From: Hymenobacter rubripertinctus
GTDB lineage: Bacteria; Bacteroidota; Bacteroidia; Cytophagales; Hymenobacteraceae
Direction of reading: 5' to 3'
DNA length: 37,825 bases
Assembly (NCBI RefSeq): GCF_003583925.1
Contig: NZ_QYCN01000002.1
Coordinates: forward strand, 140,958-178,782
This document shows, in pieces, positions 7,662-16,531 of this stretch (position 1 is the first letter of the stretch; each line of letters starts with the position of its first letter). The position numbers and the translations under genes are program-made. The notes beneath the pieces are model-generated. The model made no database searches. It was not told where the DNA came from and was given only the letters and a program-made list of their open reading frames with translations.

Positions 7662-7872
7662 AGTTCGCGTGGAAATCGAGCAGCAGTCGTGCCTTTACCC
7701 CCGCAATGGTGAAGCCTACGCTCCCACCAAGTCCGCCCCATCGTTTTCCAGAAACCACGGCCTCCTTTGGGGCGAACCAGCGGGCGCGTTCGAAGCCAGC
7801 TGATCCGTTGCTACCAGCAAAGGCCTCCCGAATAGCGGCAAGTGCTACCCGGAAGGCCTTTTTCAGCCTGGT
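7662..7872 (-). pseudogene. Start-less reading frame, possible gene remnant between bshB1 and the small membrane gene
   Basis: The minus strand is open for about 70 codons between a TAA (7873-7875) and a TGA (7660-7662). It has no ATG, GTG or TTG. The translation looks protein-like: RLKKAFRVALAAIREAFAG at the N-terminal side, then RARWFAPKEAVVSGKRWGG and GSVGFTIAGVKARLLLDF before the stop. The stop is 7 nt from the ATG of the small membrane gene, as in a tight operon. I recognise no family. It may be the remaining end of a decayed gene, or simply chance openness in GC-rich DNA. A partial hairpin (AAAGGCCT...AGGCCTTTTT, 7819-7863) overlaps its start. Confidence 0.3.
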
Positions 7873-7887
7873 TTAAATCGGAGCCCG

Positions 7888-8607
7888 CTACATCAGGTCC
7901 GTGATTTCGCGCACGCCAACGGGCCGCTCACGGGTGAAACCTTCCCCATATTGCACCCCGATAAGGTGGCCGAACTCGCGGGCCCGGGCCTCCATAAAGT
8001 CGCTGAACGCCGGCGTAGACAGGTAGGTGGCCGGCTCCTGGCTGTTGGGGTCGTGGAACTGGGTTTTATAGGCCTGAATGGCCTCCCACTTTTTCGGCCA
8101 GTGGGCCGTGATATCAACCACAAAATCGGCGGCAATCTGACGGTCCTGGATGTAGTGGTACACCACCCGGGGACGCCAGGCGGCCTGGGGCTGGCCGTCG
8201 TGGCCGAGGGTTTCAATCATGCGCAGGCCCGAGAGAAAGCACGCTTCAGTAGCCAGCTGGGAGGCCCGGCCGTGGTCGGGGTGCCGGTCGTGAATGGCGT
8301 TGCAGAGCACTACATCGGGCTGGTAGCGGCGGATAGCAGCCACCAGTACCAGCTGGTGCTCCCGGTCGTTGCGGAAGAAGCCATCGGCCATGCCCAGGTT
8401 CTCGCGGGCATCCAGGCCCAGGATGCGGCTGGCCCGCCCGGCTTCCTCGGCCCGGGTCTGGGGCGTACCGCGGGTGCCCAGCTCGCCGCGGGTGAAATCG
8501 ACGATACCGATTTTCTTGCCTGCCGCCGCCGCTGCCAGCAGCGTACCGGAGCAGGACATTTCTACATCATCGGGGTGCGCCCCGAGGGCCAGTACATCAA
8601 GTTTCAT
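7888..8607 (-). CDS. bshB1: Bacillithiol biosynthesis deacetylase BshB1
   Basis: Zinc-dependent LmbE/PIG-L-family deacetylase. It removes the acetyl group from GlcNAc-malate in the second step of bacillithiol synthesis, the low-molecular-weight thiol of Bacilli and many Bacteroidota. The zinc motif AHPDDVE opens the protein (MKLDVLALGAHPDDVEMSC), and the third ligand is in HPDHGRAS. The block GIVDFTRGELGTRGTPQTR and the ending GVQYGEGFTRERPVGV are typical of BshB1 rather than other LmbE proteins. The ATG at 8607 is chosen; the ATG at 8649 adds 14 unrelated residues (239 aa with the chosen start). It lies downstream of the M23 peptidase on the same strand. The other bsh genes are outside the window. 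Confidence 0.92.
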   Translation of the reverse strand: MKLDVLALGAHPDDVEMSCSGTLLAAAAAGKKIGIVDFTRGELGTRGTPQTRAEEAGRASRILGLDARENLGMADGFFRNDREHQLVLVAAIRRYQPDVVLCNAIHDRHPDHGRASQLATEACFLSGLRMIETLGHDGQPQAAWRPRVVYHYIQDRQIAADFVVDITAHWPKKWEAIQAYKTQFHDPNSQEPATYLSTPAFSDFMEARAREFGHLIGVQYGEGFTRERPVGVREITDLM

Positions 8608-8731
8608 CTGGTGGAATGGTTGAGTGAGGGGAGGACGGGGGACCTGCATGGCGGGCGAAATGACCAGGGGGCTGCCCGTTCAACGACTCTGTTCCGCAAT
8701 CAGCCCCCTTACCCTCCCGCCCGTCAATTGC

Positions 8732-9859
8732 CTATTTGATTCGCAACGCCCGCCCAACGCGCAGGGTGCTCACGTTGCCGTTGAGGCGGCGCAGCTGCGA
8801 CACCGACACGCCGTACTTCTGGGCAATTTCCGAAAGCGTGTCGCCGCTGCGGATTTTGTGCGTCACGACCCGGCGGGCCTGGGTGGGCCGGGCACTGCTG
8901 CTGCCGGCCCCCGGCACGCTGCCGCCCCGGTACTTGAGCGACTTGCTGTAGTAGGCAAACAGGCTCGACGTGATCTGAAAATTGTCCTTGATGAGGTGGT
9001 AGTCGGGGAAGTCGTAGAGCTTTTCCGGGTCGATGGGGTTGCCCTCGTAGCGCACCTCAAAATGCAGGTGGGAGCCACTACTACGGCCCGTGCTGCCCCC
9101 GTAGCCGATCAGCTCCCCGGCCTTCACGAAGGTGCCCGGCGTCACGACGGCCTTCTGCATGTGGCCGTAAAGCGTTTCGATGCCGTTGTAGTGGCGCACC
9201 AGCACGTAGTTGCCGTAGCCCGAGCCATCCCACTTCACCAGCCGCACCACGCCGTCGAAGGCGGTTTTCACCGAGTCGCCGGTGTCCAGGTCCAGGTCGG
9301 TGCCGTAGTGCCAGCGGTAGCCCCGGAAGCCGAAGTCGGAGGTAATGGGCGTGGCATTGAGCGGCATTTTGGCGTAGCGCTGCCGTTCGGGCTCAATGAG
9401 CCGGAGGTTGAGCGTATCCCTGATGCGGCGGCCGTCTACCCGGTAAGGGTTGATGTTGTGGGTATCCCAGATGGCGTAGTAACCGGCCACCTGAATCCAG
9501 GAAGAGTCAATCTGCACCTCCTCCTTCATCTCCACAATGTGCTGCTCGCCTTCATCGAGGGAGGACGTGTCCTCGCTCACGATGGAGAGTTTTTTGGCCG
9601 GGTTGAAGAAGATGGACTTGGCCGCGTCGGATCCTTCGTCGGGCAGTTCCTCCGTTTCGATGAGAATGGTGGTATCGGGCCGCACGTAGCGGATGGTGGG
9701 CGACTTGATACGAAAAAAGTCCTTCCGCTTGTCGGGGGTGCCGGCTTTGGCCTTGGGCTGGGGCGTTTTGCGCCGCTGGGCCAGCAGCTGGCCGGGCAAG
9801 CCAAAAAACAGCCCGATCAGTAGCAGCGGCAGCAGCCAGTATTTCGCAAACTTGAGCAA
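8732..9859 (-). CDS. M23 peptidoglycan endopeptidase with C-terminal LysM
   Basis: A secreted or periplasmic cell-wall hydrolase, 375 aa. The N-terminus is a signal peptide or anchor (hydrophobic LLPLLLIGLFFGLPGQLLAQ, residues 9-28). After a linker and a middle region comes the lysostaphin-like M23 domain. It starts at SDFGFRGYRWHYGTDLDL, with zinc ligands His184 and Asp188, and includes YGHM and the HxH motif SHLHFEV (His264, His266). All four zinc-site residues are present, so it should be active. A short Ser/Pro linker leads to a LysM domain (THKIRSGDTLSEIAQKYGVS to the end), which binds glycan. It sits between trxB and bshB1. Its start is close to the inverted GAATGAGT repeat, which fills the gap to trxB. 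Confidence 0.92.
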   Translation of the reverse strand: MLKFAKYWLLPLLLIGLFFGLPGQLLAQRRKTPQPKAKAGTPDKRKDFFRIKSPTIRYVRPDTTILIETEELPDEGSDAAKSIFFNPAKKLSIVSEDTSSLDEGEQHIVEMKEEVQIDSSWIQVAGYYAIWDTHNINPYRVDGRRIRDTLNLRLIEPERQRYAKMPLNATPITSDFGFRGYRWHYGTDLDLDTGDSVKTAFDGVVRLVKWDGSGYGNYVLVRHYNGIETLYGHMQKAVVTPGTFVKAGELIGYGGSTGRSSGSHLHFEVRYEGNPIDPEKLYDFPDYHLIKDNFQITSSLFAYYSKSLKYRGGSVPGAGSSSARPTQARRVVTHKIRSGDTLSEIAQKYGVSVSQLRRLNGNVSTLRVGRALRIK

Positions 9860-9871
9860 GAGCAGAGAGAT

Positions 9872-9982
9872 GAAATAAGTGAATGAGTGAATAAGCGAAT
9901 GAGTGACTGAGGCAGCACGATGAACGCACGACAGAACCGGCTGGTATAAGCGGCCAATTCACTCAATCACTCATTCACTCAT
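9872..9982. repeat. Inverted pair of GAATGAGTGAAT-type short-word repeats
   Basis: The left arm (about 9872-9910) reads TAAGTGAATGAGTGAATAAG then CGAATGAGTGACTGAG. The right arm (about 9957-9982) reads ATTCACTCAATCACTCATTC then ACTCAT, the reverse complement of the same word. The pair fills the gap between the trxB stop and the peptidase start. The loop between the arms is about 46 nt. Confidence 0.75.
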
Positions 9983-9991
9983 CCACCGCTA

Positions 9992-10939
9992 CTAATGGTC
10001 GCCGAGAGCGGCCAGGTACCGTTCCGCGTCGAGGGCGGCCATGCAGCCCGAACCGGCGGCCGTTACGGCCTGGCGGTAGGTGAAGTCCTGCACGTCGCCG
10101 CAGGCAAACACACCGTCGACGTTGGTTTTGGCCGTGCCGGGCAGGGTTTTGAGGTAGCCCTGCTCGTCGTGGTGCAGGTAGGGCTGGAATATTTTGGAGT
10201 TGGGCTCGTGCCCGATAGCCACGAAGAAGCCTTCCACCGCCAGCTCGCGGGTGGTGCCGTCCAGCACGTTTTTCACCCGCACGCCGTCGACGGCATGCTC
10301 GCCCAGGATTTCGTCGGTTACCGTGTTCCAGAGCACCTCGATCTTGGGGTTGTCGAGCACCCGCTTCTGCATGATTTTCGAGGCCTTCATTTCGCCCTTG
10401 CGCACAATCATGTACACCTTCGAGCATAGGTTGGCCAGGTAAGTGGCCTCCTCGGCCGCCGTATCGCCGGCGCCCACGATGGCCACGTCCTTGCCCCGGT
10501 AGAAGAACCCGTCGCACACGGCGCAGGCCGATACGCCCGAGCCGTTCAGGCGCTGCTCGGAGGGCAGGCCCAGCCACTTGGCCGAGGCCCCGGTGGCAAT
10601 AATAACCGTATCGGCAGTCAGGGCCAGGCTCTCATCAATCGTGATGCGGCGCGGGTGGCTCTCAAAGTCCACGGCCGTGGCAATGCCGTAGCGGATATCG
10701 GAACCGAAGCGGGCGGCCTGCTTCTTGAGGTCTTCCATCATCTCGGGCCCCATAACCCCATCGGGGTAGCCGGGGAAGTTCTCCACGTCGTTGGTGATGG
10801 TGAGCTGGCCGCCGGGCTGCAACCCCTGGTACATGACGGGCGTGAGGCCCGCGCGGGAAGCGTAAATAGCGGCCGTGTAGCCCGCCGGGCCGGAGCCGAT
10901 AATCAGGCACTTGATGTGCTCAGGAGTGGAATTGGCCAT
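9992..10939 (-). CDS. trxB: Thioredoxin-disulfide reductase
   Basis: Low-molecular-weight thioredoxin reductase, an FAD enzyme that moves electrons from NADPH to thioredoxin in the cytoplasm; 315 aa. Visible: the FAD-binding GSGPAG (residues 15-20), the redox-active CAVC (Cys139, Cys142) in the SACAVCDGFFYRGK block, the NADPH-binding GAGDTAAEEA near 156-165, and the C-terminal FAD motif GVFACGDVQD. It is transcribed on its own promoter: a TACCTTTG box lies about 60 nt upstream of the ATG. Together with BshB1 it gives this region two parts of thiol redox balance, although the genes are separated by the peptidase and the repeat. Confidence 0.96.
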   Translation of the reverse strand: MANSTPEHIKCLIIGSGPAGYTAAIYASRAGLTPVMYQGLQPGGQLTITNDVENFPGYPDGVMGPEMMEDLKKQAARFGSDIRYGIATAVDFESHPRRITIDESLALTADTVIIATGASAKWLGLPSEQRLNGSGVSACAVCDGFFYRGKDVAIVGAGDTAAEEATYLANLCSKVYMIVRKGEMKASKIMQKRVLDNPKIEVLWNTVTDEILGEHAVDGVRVKNVLDGTTRELAVEGFFVAIGHEPNSKIFQPYLHHDEQGYLKTLPGTAKTNVDGVFACGDVQDFTYRQAVTAAGSGCMAALDAERYLAALGDH

Positions 10940-10996
10940 AAGTCAGCAAATGGCACCGGCACAAACCGGCACCAGCAGGAAAGAAGTTTAGGGGTA

Positions 10997-11004
10997 CAAA
11001 GGTA
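10997..11004 (-). promoter_or_regulatory. Putative -7 box of trxB
   Basis: The minus strand reads TACCTTTG, a full match to TAnnTTTG, 58 nt upstream of the trxB ATG. A TTG lies a few bases upstream, too close to be the -33 box, so only the -7 element is supported. Confidence 0.5.
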
Positions 11005-11036
11005 ACAAGTGCGGCCGGTTAGGCGGAACCGCTCGT

Positions 11037-11114
11037 CATCCTGATCCGGAAGCACCCTGTGCGGTAAGCCCCCTTGAATGAGAGCTCCCCCGCGCAGGTC
11101 TTTCCTTCGTCAGG
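11037..11114. repeat. REP-like imperfect palindrome GTCATCCTGA...TCGTCAGG
   Basis: The left arm is GTCATCCTGATCCGGAAGCA then CCCTGTGCGG. The right arm is CCGCGCAGGTCTTTCCTTCG then TCAGG. Reading the right arm backwards gives CCTGACGAAGGAAAGACCTG then CGCGG, an imperfect match to the left. The word GTCAT..CGA..AGGA also appears in the larger palindrome at 22532-22651. It lies in the 257-nt gap between trxB and rpoD, which holds no gene. Confidence 0.5.
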
Positions 11115-11150
11115 CCAACGGCCGTTTTAAACGCCTAGCCACTACAACAA

Positions 11151-11176
11151 AAAACCCCAACCATAGGTCAGGGTTT
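11151..11176 (-). terminator. rpoD terminator
   Basis: On the minus strand AACCCTGACC and GGTTGGGGTT pair around a TAT loop (one G-U and one mismatched pair) and are followed by TTTTTTG. It lies 20 nt after the rpoD stop. Confidence 0.7.
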
Positions 11177-11196
11177 GATGCTGCGGAGTAGAAAAC

Positions 11197-12060
11197 CTAC
11201 CCCAGATACGGTTTCAATGCTTTGCTGCGCGAGGTGTGGCGCAGGCGGCGGATGGCTTTTTCCTTGATCTGCCGAACCCGCTCGCGGGTCAGGTTGAACT
11301 TCTCTCCGATTTCCTCCAGCGTGAGCGAGTGTTCCCCGTTCAGGCCAAAGTAAAGGGTGATAACGTCGGCTTCGCGCTTGGTGAGCGTGCTCAGGGCGCG
11401 CTGCACCTCTTTGCGGAGCGAGTCGTTCATCAGACCCGTGTCGGGGCTCTCCTCGTCCTCGTTTTCGAGTACGTCAAGCAGGCGGTTTTCCTCACCCTGC
11501 ACAAACGGAGCATCTACCGATACGTGGCGGCCCGAAATCTTGAGCGTGTCCACCACTTCCGAGGTGGTCAGCTCCAGCACTTCGGCAATTTCCTCGGGCG
11601 AAGGCTCGCGCTCGAATTTCTGCTCCAGCTCCGAAAACGACTTGCTGATCTTGTTCAGCGAGCCCACCCGGTTGAGGGGCAGACGCACGATGCGCGACTG
11701 CTCGGCCAGGGCTTGCAGAATCGACTGGCGGATCCACCAGACGGCGTAGGAAATGAATTTAAAGCCCCGGGTTTCGTCAAAGCGCTTGGCGGCTTTAATC
11801 AAACCCAGGTTGCCCTCATTGATCAAATCACCGAGGCTCAGCCCTTGGTTCTGGTATTGCTTGGCCACCGACACTACGAAGCGCAGGTTAGCTTTGGTCA
11901 GTTTTTCCAGCGCCTGCTGGTCACCTTCCCTGATGCGTTGCGCCAGCGTTACCTCCTCGTCGGGGGTCAGCAGGTCCACCTTGCCAATCTCCTGGAGGTA
12001 TTTATCCAGCGACTGGCTTTCGCGGTTGGTGATCTGCTTGCTGATTTTTAGCTGTCTCAT
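11197..12060 (-). CDS. rpoD: Primary sigma factor (RpoD/SigA family)
   Basis: 287-aa housekeeping sigma-70, the short Bacteroidota primary sigma that recognises TTTG/TAnnTTTG promoters. Region 1.2 is [21 protein letters not shown]. Region 2 holds [22 protein letters not shown] and [13 protein letters not shown], the -10/-7-reading helix. Region 3 follows, then region 4 with the helix-turn-helix [20 protein letters not shown]. The long N-terminal region 1.1 and the non-conserved domain of E. coli sigma-70 are absent, as is usual in this phylum. It is a single-gene unit with its own terminator, downstream of pnp on the same strand; the 138-nt gap contains a pnp terminator. Confidence 0.93.
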   Translation of the reverse strand: MRQLKISKQITNRESQSLDKYLQEIGKVDLLTPDEEVTLAQRIREGDQQALEKLTKANLRFVVSVAKQYQNQGLSLGDLINEGNLGLIKAAKRFDETRGFKFISYAVWWIRQSILQALAEQSRIVRLPLNRVGSLNKISKSFSELEQKFEREPSPEEIAEVLELTTSEVVDTLKISGRHVSVDAPFVQGEENRLLDVLENEDEESPDTGLMNDSLRKEVQRALSTLTKREADVITLYFGLNGEHSLTLEEIGEKFNLTRERVRQIKEKAIRRLRHTSRSKALKPYLG

Positions 12061-12136
12061 TGCGGGCGCGAGAGAATGAAGTTGTTGATGCTAGTAAACG
12101 TCGTTTCTAATCCGCTTCTACGGATGCGACCCTTAG

Positions 12137-12178
12137 GCGGGTACCGGACTCAGTTAAATGCAACAGGCCGATACCCGC
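12137..12178 (-). terminator. Probable pnp terminator
   Basis: Arms GCGGGTACCGG (12137-12147) and CCGATACCCGC (12168-12178) pair with one wobble around a 20-nt loop. It lies 20 nt beyond the pnp stop. No long T-run is present, so termination may depend on Rho. Confidence 0.5.
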
Positions 12179-12198
12179 TTAAGTTCGCCGCGGGCGGT

Positions 12199-14358
12199 TT
12201 AAGCTGCGCCGTTGGAGTCGGCGGCCCGCTCGGGCTTGGCCAACAACACCTTGCGTGAGAGCCGGTATTTGCCCGTTTTCTTGTCGATGTCCAGCAGTTT
12301 CACGTCAATCTCCTGCCCTACTTCCAGCACGCCTTCCAGCGTGGCGAGGCGTTCATGGGCCACCTCCGAAATGTGCAACAAGCCATCTTTGCCCGGCATG
12401 ATTTCCACGAACGCGCCGTAGGGCTGGATGCTGCGCACCTTGCCTTTGTAGGTTTCGCCCACTTCGGGCGTGGCCGCAATGGCGTTGATGCGGTCGATGG
12501 CCGCCTGCATGTCTTCCTGGTTGGAAGCGTAGATGCTTACGTGGCCCTTCTCGTCCTTCTCCTCGATGATAACCGTGGCGTTGGTATCCTTCTGGATCTG
12601 CTGAATGACTTTGCCGCCGGGTCCGATTACGGCACCGATGTACTCCTTGTCGATCAGCATTTTGTGCGAGCGGGGCGTATGCGGCTTCAACTCGGCGGCC
12701 GTCTCGGCAATGGTCTTGGCCATTTCACCCAGAATGTGCAGGCGGCCTTCGCGGGCCTGGTGCAGCGCGGCAGTCATGATTTCGCTGCTCAGCCCCTGGA
12801 TTTTGATGTCCATCTGGCAGGCTACGATACCTTTTTCGGTGCCGGTTACTTTGAAGTCCATGTCGCCGAGGTGGTCCTCATCGCCCAGGATGTCCGAAAG
12901 CACGGCGTATTCGCCGGTTTCCTTGTCCTGCACGAGGCCCATGGCAATACCCGACACGGCGGCCCGAATCGGAATACCCGCGTCCATCAGCGCCATCGAG
13001 CCGGCGCACACCGTGGCCATCGACGACGAGCCGTTCGACTCCAGAATGTCCGACACGATGCGGACAGTGTAAGGGTTCTCGTCATCCGAAGGCATCACCT
13101 TCTTCAGCGAGCGTTGGGCCAGGTTGCCGTGGCCGATTTCGCGGCGGCCAGGGCCGCGGTTAGGCTTCACCTCACCGGTCGAGAAGGCCGGGAAGTTGTA
13201 GTGCAGCATGAACTTGCTATAGCCCGACGTCATGGCCGTATCGATGATCTGCTCATCGAGCTTGGTGCCGAGGGCTACGGTGGTCAGCGACTGGGTTTCG
13301 CCGCGCGTGAACAGGGCCGAGCCGTGGGCTCCGGGCAGGTAGTTCACCTCGCTCCAGATGGGGCGAATCTGGGTCAGGGCGCGGCCATCGAGGCGGGTGC
13401 GCTCCTTGATCATCATGTCGCGGATACCTTTCTTCTCCGCCAAAGCGTAGTAGCGGCTGAACATTTTCTGGTCGAGCTCGGGGTTTTCTTCGAGCAGCTT
13501 CTCCAGCAACGGCTTCTTGATAGCGCCGAAAGCTTCCTTGCGGCCGGCCTTGCTGGTGTTGCCCGATTTAGCCACGTCGTAGGCGCCCTGGTAAACGGCA
13601 TCCGTGATGCGCTGCTTGAGCTCCTCGTTCTCGGTGTACTTGGGATAGTCGCGCTTCACTTTCGACTTCTCCACCTCGGCAGCCAGCTCCAGCTGGGCCT
13701 TCACCTGAGCCTTAATGGCTTCGTGGGCGTAGGCAATGGCTTCCACCATTTCTTCCTCGCTCACCTCGTCCATCTCCCCTTCCACCATGGCTACCGAGTC
13801 AGCGGTAGCACCCACAATCAGGTCGATGTCGGCGCGGGCAATGTCGGCGGTGAGGGGGTTGATTTGCAGCTTACCGTCGATGCGGGCCACGCGTACCTCC
13901 GAGATGGGGCCGGCGAACGGAATATCGGAAATCGAGAGGGCAGCCGAAGCGGCCAAGGCGGCCAGCGCGTCCGGCTGCACGGTCTTATCGGCCGAAATCA
14001 GGGTAATCATTACCTGCACCTCGTAGTGATAATCCTTGGGGAACATCGGGCGCAGGATGCGGTCGACGATGCGGCACACCAGGATTTCGTGGTCCGAGAG
14101 GCGGCCTTCGCGGCGCTGGAACGAGCCGGGGATGTTGCCGGCACCCCCGAATTTCTCCTGGTAGTCAACTGAGAGGGGCAAAAAGTCCACCTCGCCGCGG
14201 GAGCTGGGCTGGGAAACCACCGTGGCCAGCAGCATGGCGTCGCCGAGGCGCACCACAACAGCGCCGTCGGCGAACTTGGCCAGTTTGCCGGTTTCGAGGG
14301 AAATCTGCCGACCGTCGGGCAGGGTGATGTGCTTGGTAACCGCGTGGTAGTTGGGCAT
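12199..14358 (-). CDS. pnp: Polyribonucleotide nucleotidyltransferase (PNPase)
   Basis: Phosphate-dependent 3'-5' exoribonuclease that degrades mRNA and acts in the degradosome-like complex; 719 aa, the normal length. Two RNase PH domains are present: the first opens with the [19 protein letters not shown]-terminus and continues with [21 protein letters not shown], and the second has [15 protein letters not shown] and [19 protein letters not shown]. Then come the KH domain ([20 protein letters not shown]) and the S1 domain ([20 protein letters not shown]). rpsO lies just upstream in the same direction, the classic rpsO-pnp order, but here a strong rpsO terminator separates them. PNPase therefore likely has its own promoter or depends on read-through. 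Confidence 0.97.
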   Translation of the reverse strand: MPNYHAVTKHITLPDGRQISLETGKLAKFADGAVVVRLGDAMLLATVVSQPSSRGEVDFLPLSVDYQEKFGGAGNIPGSFQRREGRLSDHEILVCRIVDRILRPMFPKDYHYEVQVMITLISADKTVQPDALAALAASAALSISDIPFAGPISEVRVARIDGKLQINPLTADIARADIDLIVGATADSVAMVEGEMDEVSEEEMVEAIAYAHEAIKAQVKAQLELAAEVEKSKVKRDYPKYTENEELKQRITDAVYQGAYDVAKSGNTSKAGRKEAFGAIKKPLLEKLLEENPELDQKMFSRYYALAEKKGIRDMMIKERTRLDGRALTQIRPIWSEVNYLPGAHGSALFTRGETQSLTTVALGTKLDEQIIDTAMTSGYSKFMLHYNFPAFSTGEVKPNRGPGRREIGHGNLAQRSLKKVMPSDDENPYTVRIVSDILESNGSSSMATVCAGSMALMDAGIPIRAAVSGIAMGLVQDKETGEYAVLSDILGDEDHLGDMDFKVTGTEKGIVACQMDIKIQGLSSEIMTAALHQAREGRLHILGEMAKTIAETAAELKPHTPRSHKMLIDKEYIGAVIGPGGKVIQQIQKDTNATVIIEEKDEKGHVSIYASNQEDMQAAIDRINAIAATPEVGETYKGKVRSIQPYGAFVEIMPGKDGLLHISEVAHERLATLEGVLEVGQEIDVKLLDIDKKTGKYRLSRKVLLAKPERAADSNGAA

Positions 14359-14499
14359 CGTAGGTTGCTTTGGTAGAAAGCGTGGCAGCGGGCGAGCAGC
14401 CGAAAAAACCGGGCCGGCAATGGCCCCGTTTTGCTCTGAAAAAAGTTGATTCGAAGAATAAGCAACAAAACCGGCGGAGGGTGGCGGCCGGCTTGGGGC

Positions 14500-14544
14500 A
14501 AAAAAAGAGCAGGGAACCTTTCGCTTAAGAAAGGCTCCCTGCTC
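14500..14544 (-). terminator. rpsO terminator
   Basis: Arms GAGCAGGGAGCCTTTC and GAAAGGTTCCCTGCTC (minus-strand reading, one mismatch) surround a TTAAGC loop and are followed by a run of seven T. It lies 14 nt beyond the rpsO stop and separates rpsO from pnp. Confidence 0.85.
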
Positions 14545-14557
14545 TCGGACCAGGCAA

Positions 14558-14833
14558 TTACTTGCGCAAGCCCAGCTCCTTGATGATGGCGCGGTAGCGG
14601 TTGATGTCCCGCTGCATGAGGTAGTCCAACATGCTGCGGCGCTTACCCACCAGTTTGAGCAGTCCCAAACGAGTCGAGAAATCCTTCTTGTTCACCTTCA
14701 GGTGCTCGGTCAGGTCCAGGATGCGTTGGGAGAAGAGCGCAATCTGCGACTCGGCCGAACCGGTGTCTTTGGAGGTCTTCTGGAGGCTGTTTTTCTCGAA
14801 AATAGCCTGTTTTGCTTCGGTAGTCAGTTGCAT
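14558..14833 (-). CDS. rpsO: Ribosomal protein S15
   Basis: Small-subunit primary rRNA-binding protein. The 91-aa chain shows the full S15 fold: an N-terminal helix ending [20 protein letters not shown], the [20 protein letters not shown] core that binds 16S rRNA helices 20-22, and the C-terminal helix with [13 protein letters not shown] and [12 protein letters not shown]. The ATG at 14833 is preceded by a TACCTTTG promoter about 70 nt upstream. In other bacteria S15 represses its own translation by binding its leader; a leader structure was not identified here. Confidence 0.97.
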   Translation of the reverse strand: MQLTTEAKQAIFEKNSLQKTSKDTGSAESQIALFSQRILDLTEHLKVNKKDFSTRLGLLKLVGKRRSMLDYLMQRDINRYRAIIKELGLRK

Positions 14834-14902
14834 CGGCAGATAGGTTGCCCCGTCTTGGATTAAAAGAAGAAAGAAAATTCACCCCGCACCTCGGGGTGGC
14901 CG

Positions 14903-14910
14903 CAAAGGTA
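14903..14910 (-). promoter_or_regulatory. Putative -7 box of rpsO
   Basis: The minus strand reads TACCTTTG. About 15 nt upstream is ATTGC, a partial match to the -33 TTTG. The spacing and the distance to the rpsO start (about 70 nt) fit a Bacteroidota promoter. Confidence 0.5.
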
Positions 14911-15059
14911 GGCATTTAATGTGAGCAATGCGCGCTACGGCTGATAAAGGTGCTGCAAGAACAGCTAACTGCGCAATGCGCCAACAGTATCCATCCCTGC
15001 GTCTTCGTCGCCCCTACCGCATTCCGCTCACGTCGAAAGCGCCTACTTCGCACTCGGCA

Positions 15060-16484
15060 TCAAACGGCCTTCTTGTAGCCGCGGCGGAAGCGGCGCGGAA
15101 TCAGGCGGCCCCAGTCGATGTCGAGCAGGCCGGAGTCGTGGCGGGCCTGGTAGAGAAAGAACAGGCCGACGGGCAGCAGAATGGCGGCCGACATCCACAT
15201 GCCTACGCCCACGGGCATCACCATCTCGCGGCCGTACTTCTCGCCCATGATGGAAAAGACGTAGTAGATGATGAAGAACACGATGGACACCAGAATCGGG
15301 ATGCCCAGGCCGCCCTTCTTGATGATGGCCCCCAGCGGAGCCCCGATCAGGAACATGAGCAAAATGGCGGCCGACTGGGTGAACTTCCGGTACGTTTCGA
15401 TGCGGTAGTTGGCCGTTTCCTTGCTCAGGTTGGTCAGCCGCTCGGCCGAGGTGGCCAGGAAGGCCCGCACGTTGCGGGCCCGGTTGGCCGCCTGCTGGGC
15501 AATGAGGTAGTTGTCGGGCTGGAGCCGGGTGGGGGCTATTTCCCAGTTTTCCACCCGCTGCTGGGCGGCCTGGCCGATGGTATCGAGGCGCAGGTAGGTG
15601 TAGTAGGGGTTGAGCTGCTGGATAAGCTGCCGCCGCTCCAGGCCCAGGCGGTTGTGCAGCGAGTCGGTGGTATGGCTTAGCTGGCCCAGGTCGAGCATCA
15701 TCTTATTTTCCTTGAACAGCTCCTTTTTGGTGCGGTCGAGCCCGAAGGAGGCCAGCGAGAACGTGATGACGTTGCGGTCGAATTTCTGGCGGATGAAGCT
15801 GGCTCCGGAACCGCTGCGGGCGCTGGGCTGCTCCACGTAGGAACGCCCCTTAAACAGCTCCAGGCCCAGGTACTGCCCCCCGAAGCGGGTAAACATGCGG
15901 CCCGATTCGGCCAGAATCACGGTGCTGCTGCCCCGGCCTTGCGTGTGGTCGTAAATCATGACGCCTTTAAGCAAGTCGCCATTTTCGCCCTCCTTGTGGT
16001 TTACCTTGATGGTGTAGCCCGGAATGCCGTTGTAGAACACGCCTTCCCGGATGTCGAGGGCCAGTTTCTGCTGGCGCACGTCCCAGAGCAGGCTGTACGC
16101 TTCCAGATTGGCCAGCGGCACGATAGTGTTGTTGAACCAGAAGGCCCCGCCGGCCAGCACCAGGCTCACCAGCAGCACCGGCCGCAGGATGCGGGTGAGC
16201 GAAATGCCGGCCGTTTTGATGGCCGTCAGCTCGTGGTGCTCGCCCAGCGTGCCGAAGGTCATCAGCGAGGACAGCAGCACGGCCAGGGGCAGGGAAATGG
16301 GCACGATGAGCACGCTGAAGTAGAACAGCAGTTGGGCAATAACGCCCAGACCCAGGTCCTTGCCCACCAGATCGTCCATGTATTTCATCATGAACTGCAT
16401 CAGGAAGATGAACTGCACGACCGCGAAGGTGAGCAGGAAAGGCCCAGCAAAGGCCTGTAAAATCAGCTTATCGAGTTTTTTCAT
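15060..16484 (-). CDS. LptF/LptG-family permease (lipopolysaccharide export)
   Basis: An inner-membrane permease of the LPS-transport ABC system, which moves LPS to the outer membrane with LptB and LptC. The 474-aa chain begins MKKLDKLILQAFAGPFLLTF (the ATG at 16484 is chosen; the ATG at 16589 would add 35 basic residues across the terminator). Three N-terminal membrane helices follow, including QFIFLMQFMMKYMDDLVG and FSVLIVPISLPLAVLLSSLM. A large periplasmic beta-jellyroll (about residues 120-360) comes next, then three C-terminal helices (AAILLMFLIGAPLGAIIKKGG, ILVSIVFFIIYYVFSIMGE, ILLPVGLFFLYQA). LptF and LptG are hard to separate by eye; a single fused-function copy is common in Bacteroidota. 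It is downstream of the START-like gene. Confidence 0.88.
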   Translation of the reverse strand: MKKLDKLILQAFAGPFLLTFAVVQFIFLMQFMMKYMDDLVGKDLGLGVIAQLLFYFSVLIVPISLPLAVLLSSLMTFGTLGEHHELTAIKTAGISLTRILRPVLLVSLVLAGGAFWFNNTIVPLANLEAYSLLWDVRQQKLALDIREGVFYNGIPGYTIKVNHKEGENGDLLKGVMIYDHTQGRGSSTVILAESGRMFTRFGGQYLGLELFKGRSYVEQPSARSGSGASFIRQKFDRNVITFSLASFGLDRTKKELFKENKMMLDLGQLSHTTDSLHNRLGLERRQLIQQLNPYYTYLRLDTIGQAAQQRVENWEIAPTRLQPDNYLIAQQAANRARNVRAFLATSAERLTNLSKETANYRIETYRKFTQSAAILLMFLIGAPLGAIIKKGGLGIPILVSIVFFIIYYVFSIMGEKYGREMVMPVGVGMWMSAAILLPVGLFFLYQARHDSGLLDIDWGRLIPRRFRRGYKKAV

Positions 16485-16531
16485 ACAACTGGCCGTAACT
16501 GCTCCCGGGCCGCGGGCGGCCCAAAACAAAA

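Noticed and set aside
7616..7876. 86-codon plus-strand frame overlapping the small membrane gene
   Set aside because: Its composition is Ser/Pro/Arg-rich without order and it overlaps an annotated gene; the minus-strand frame in the same place looks more protein-like.
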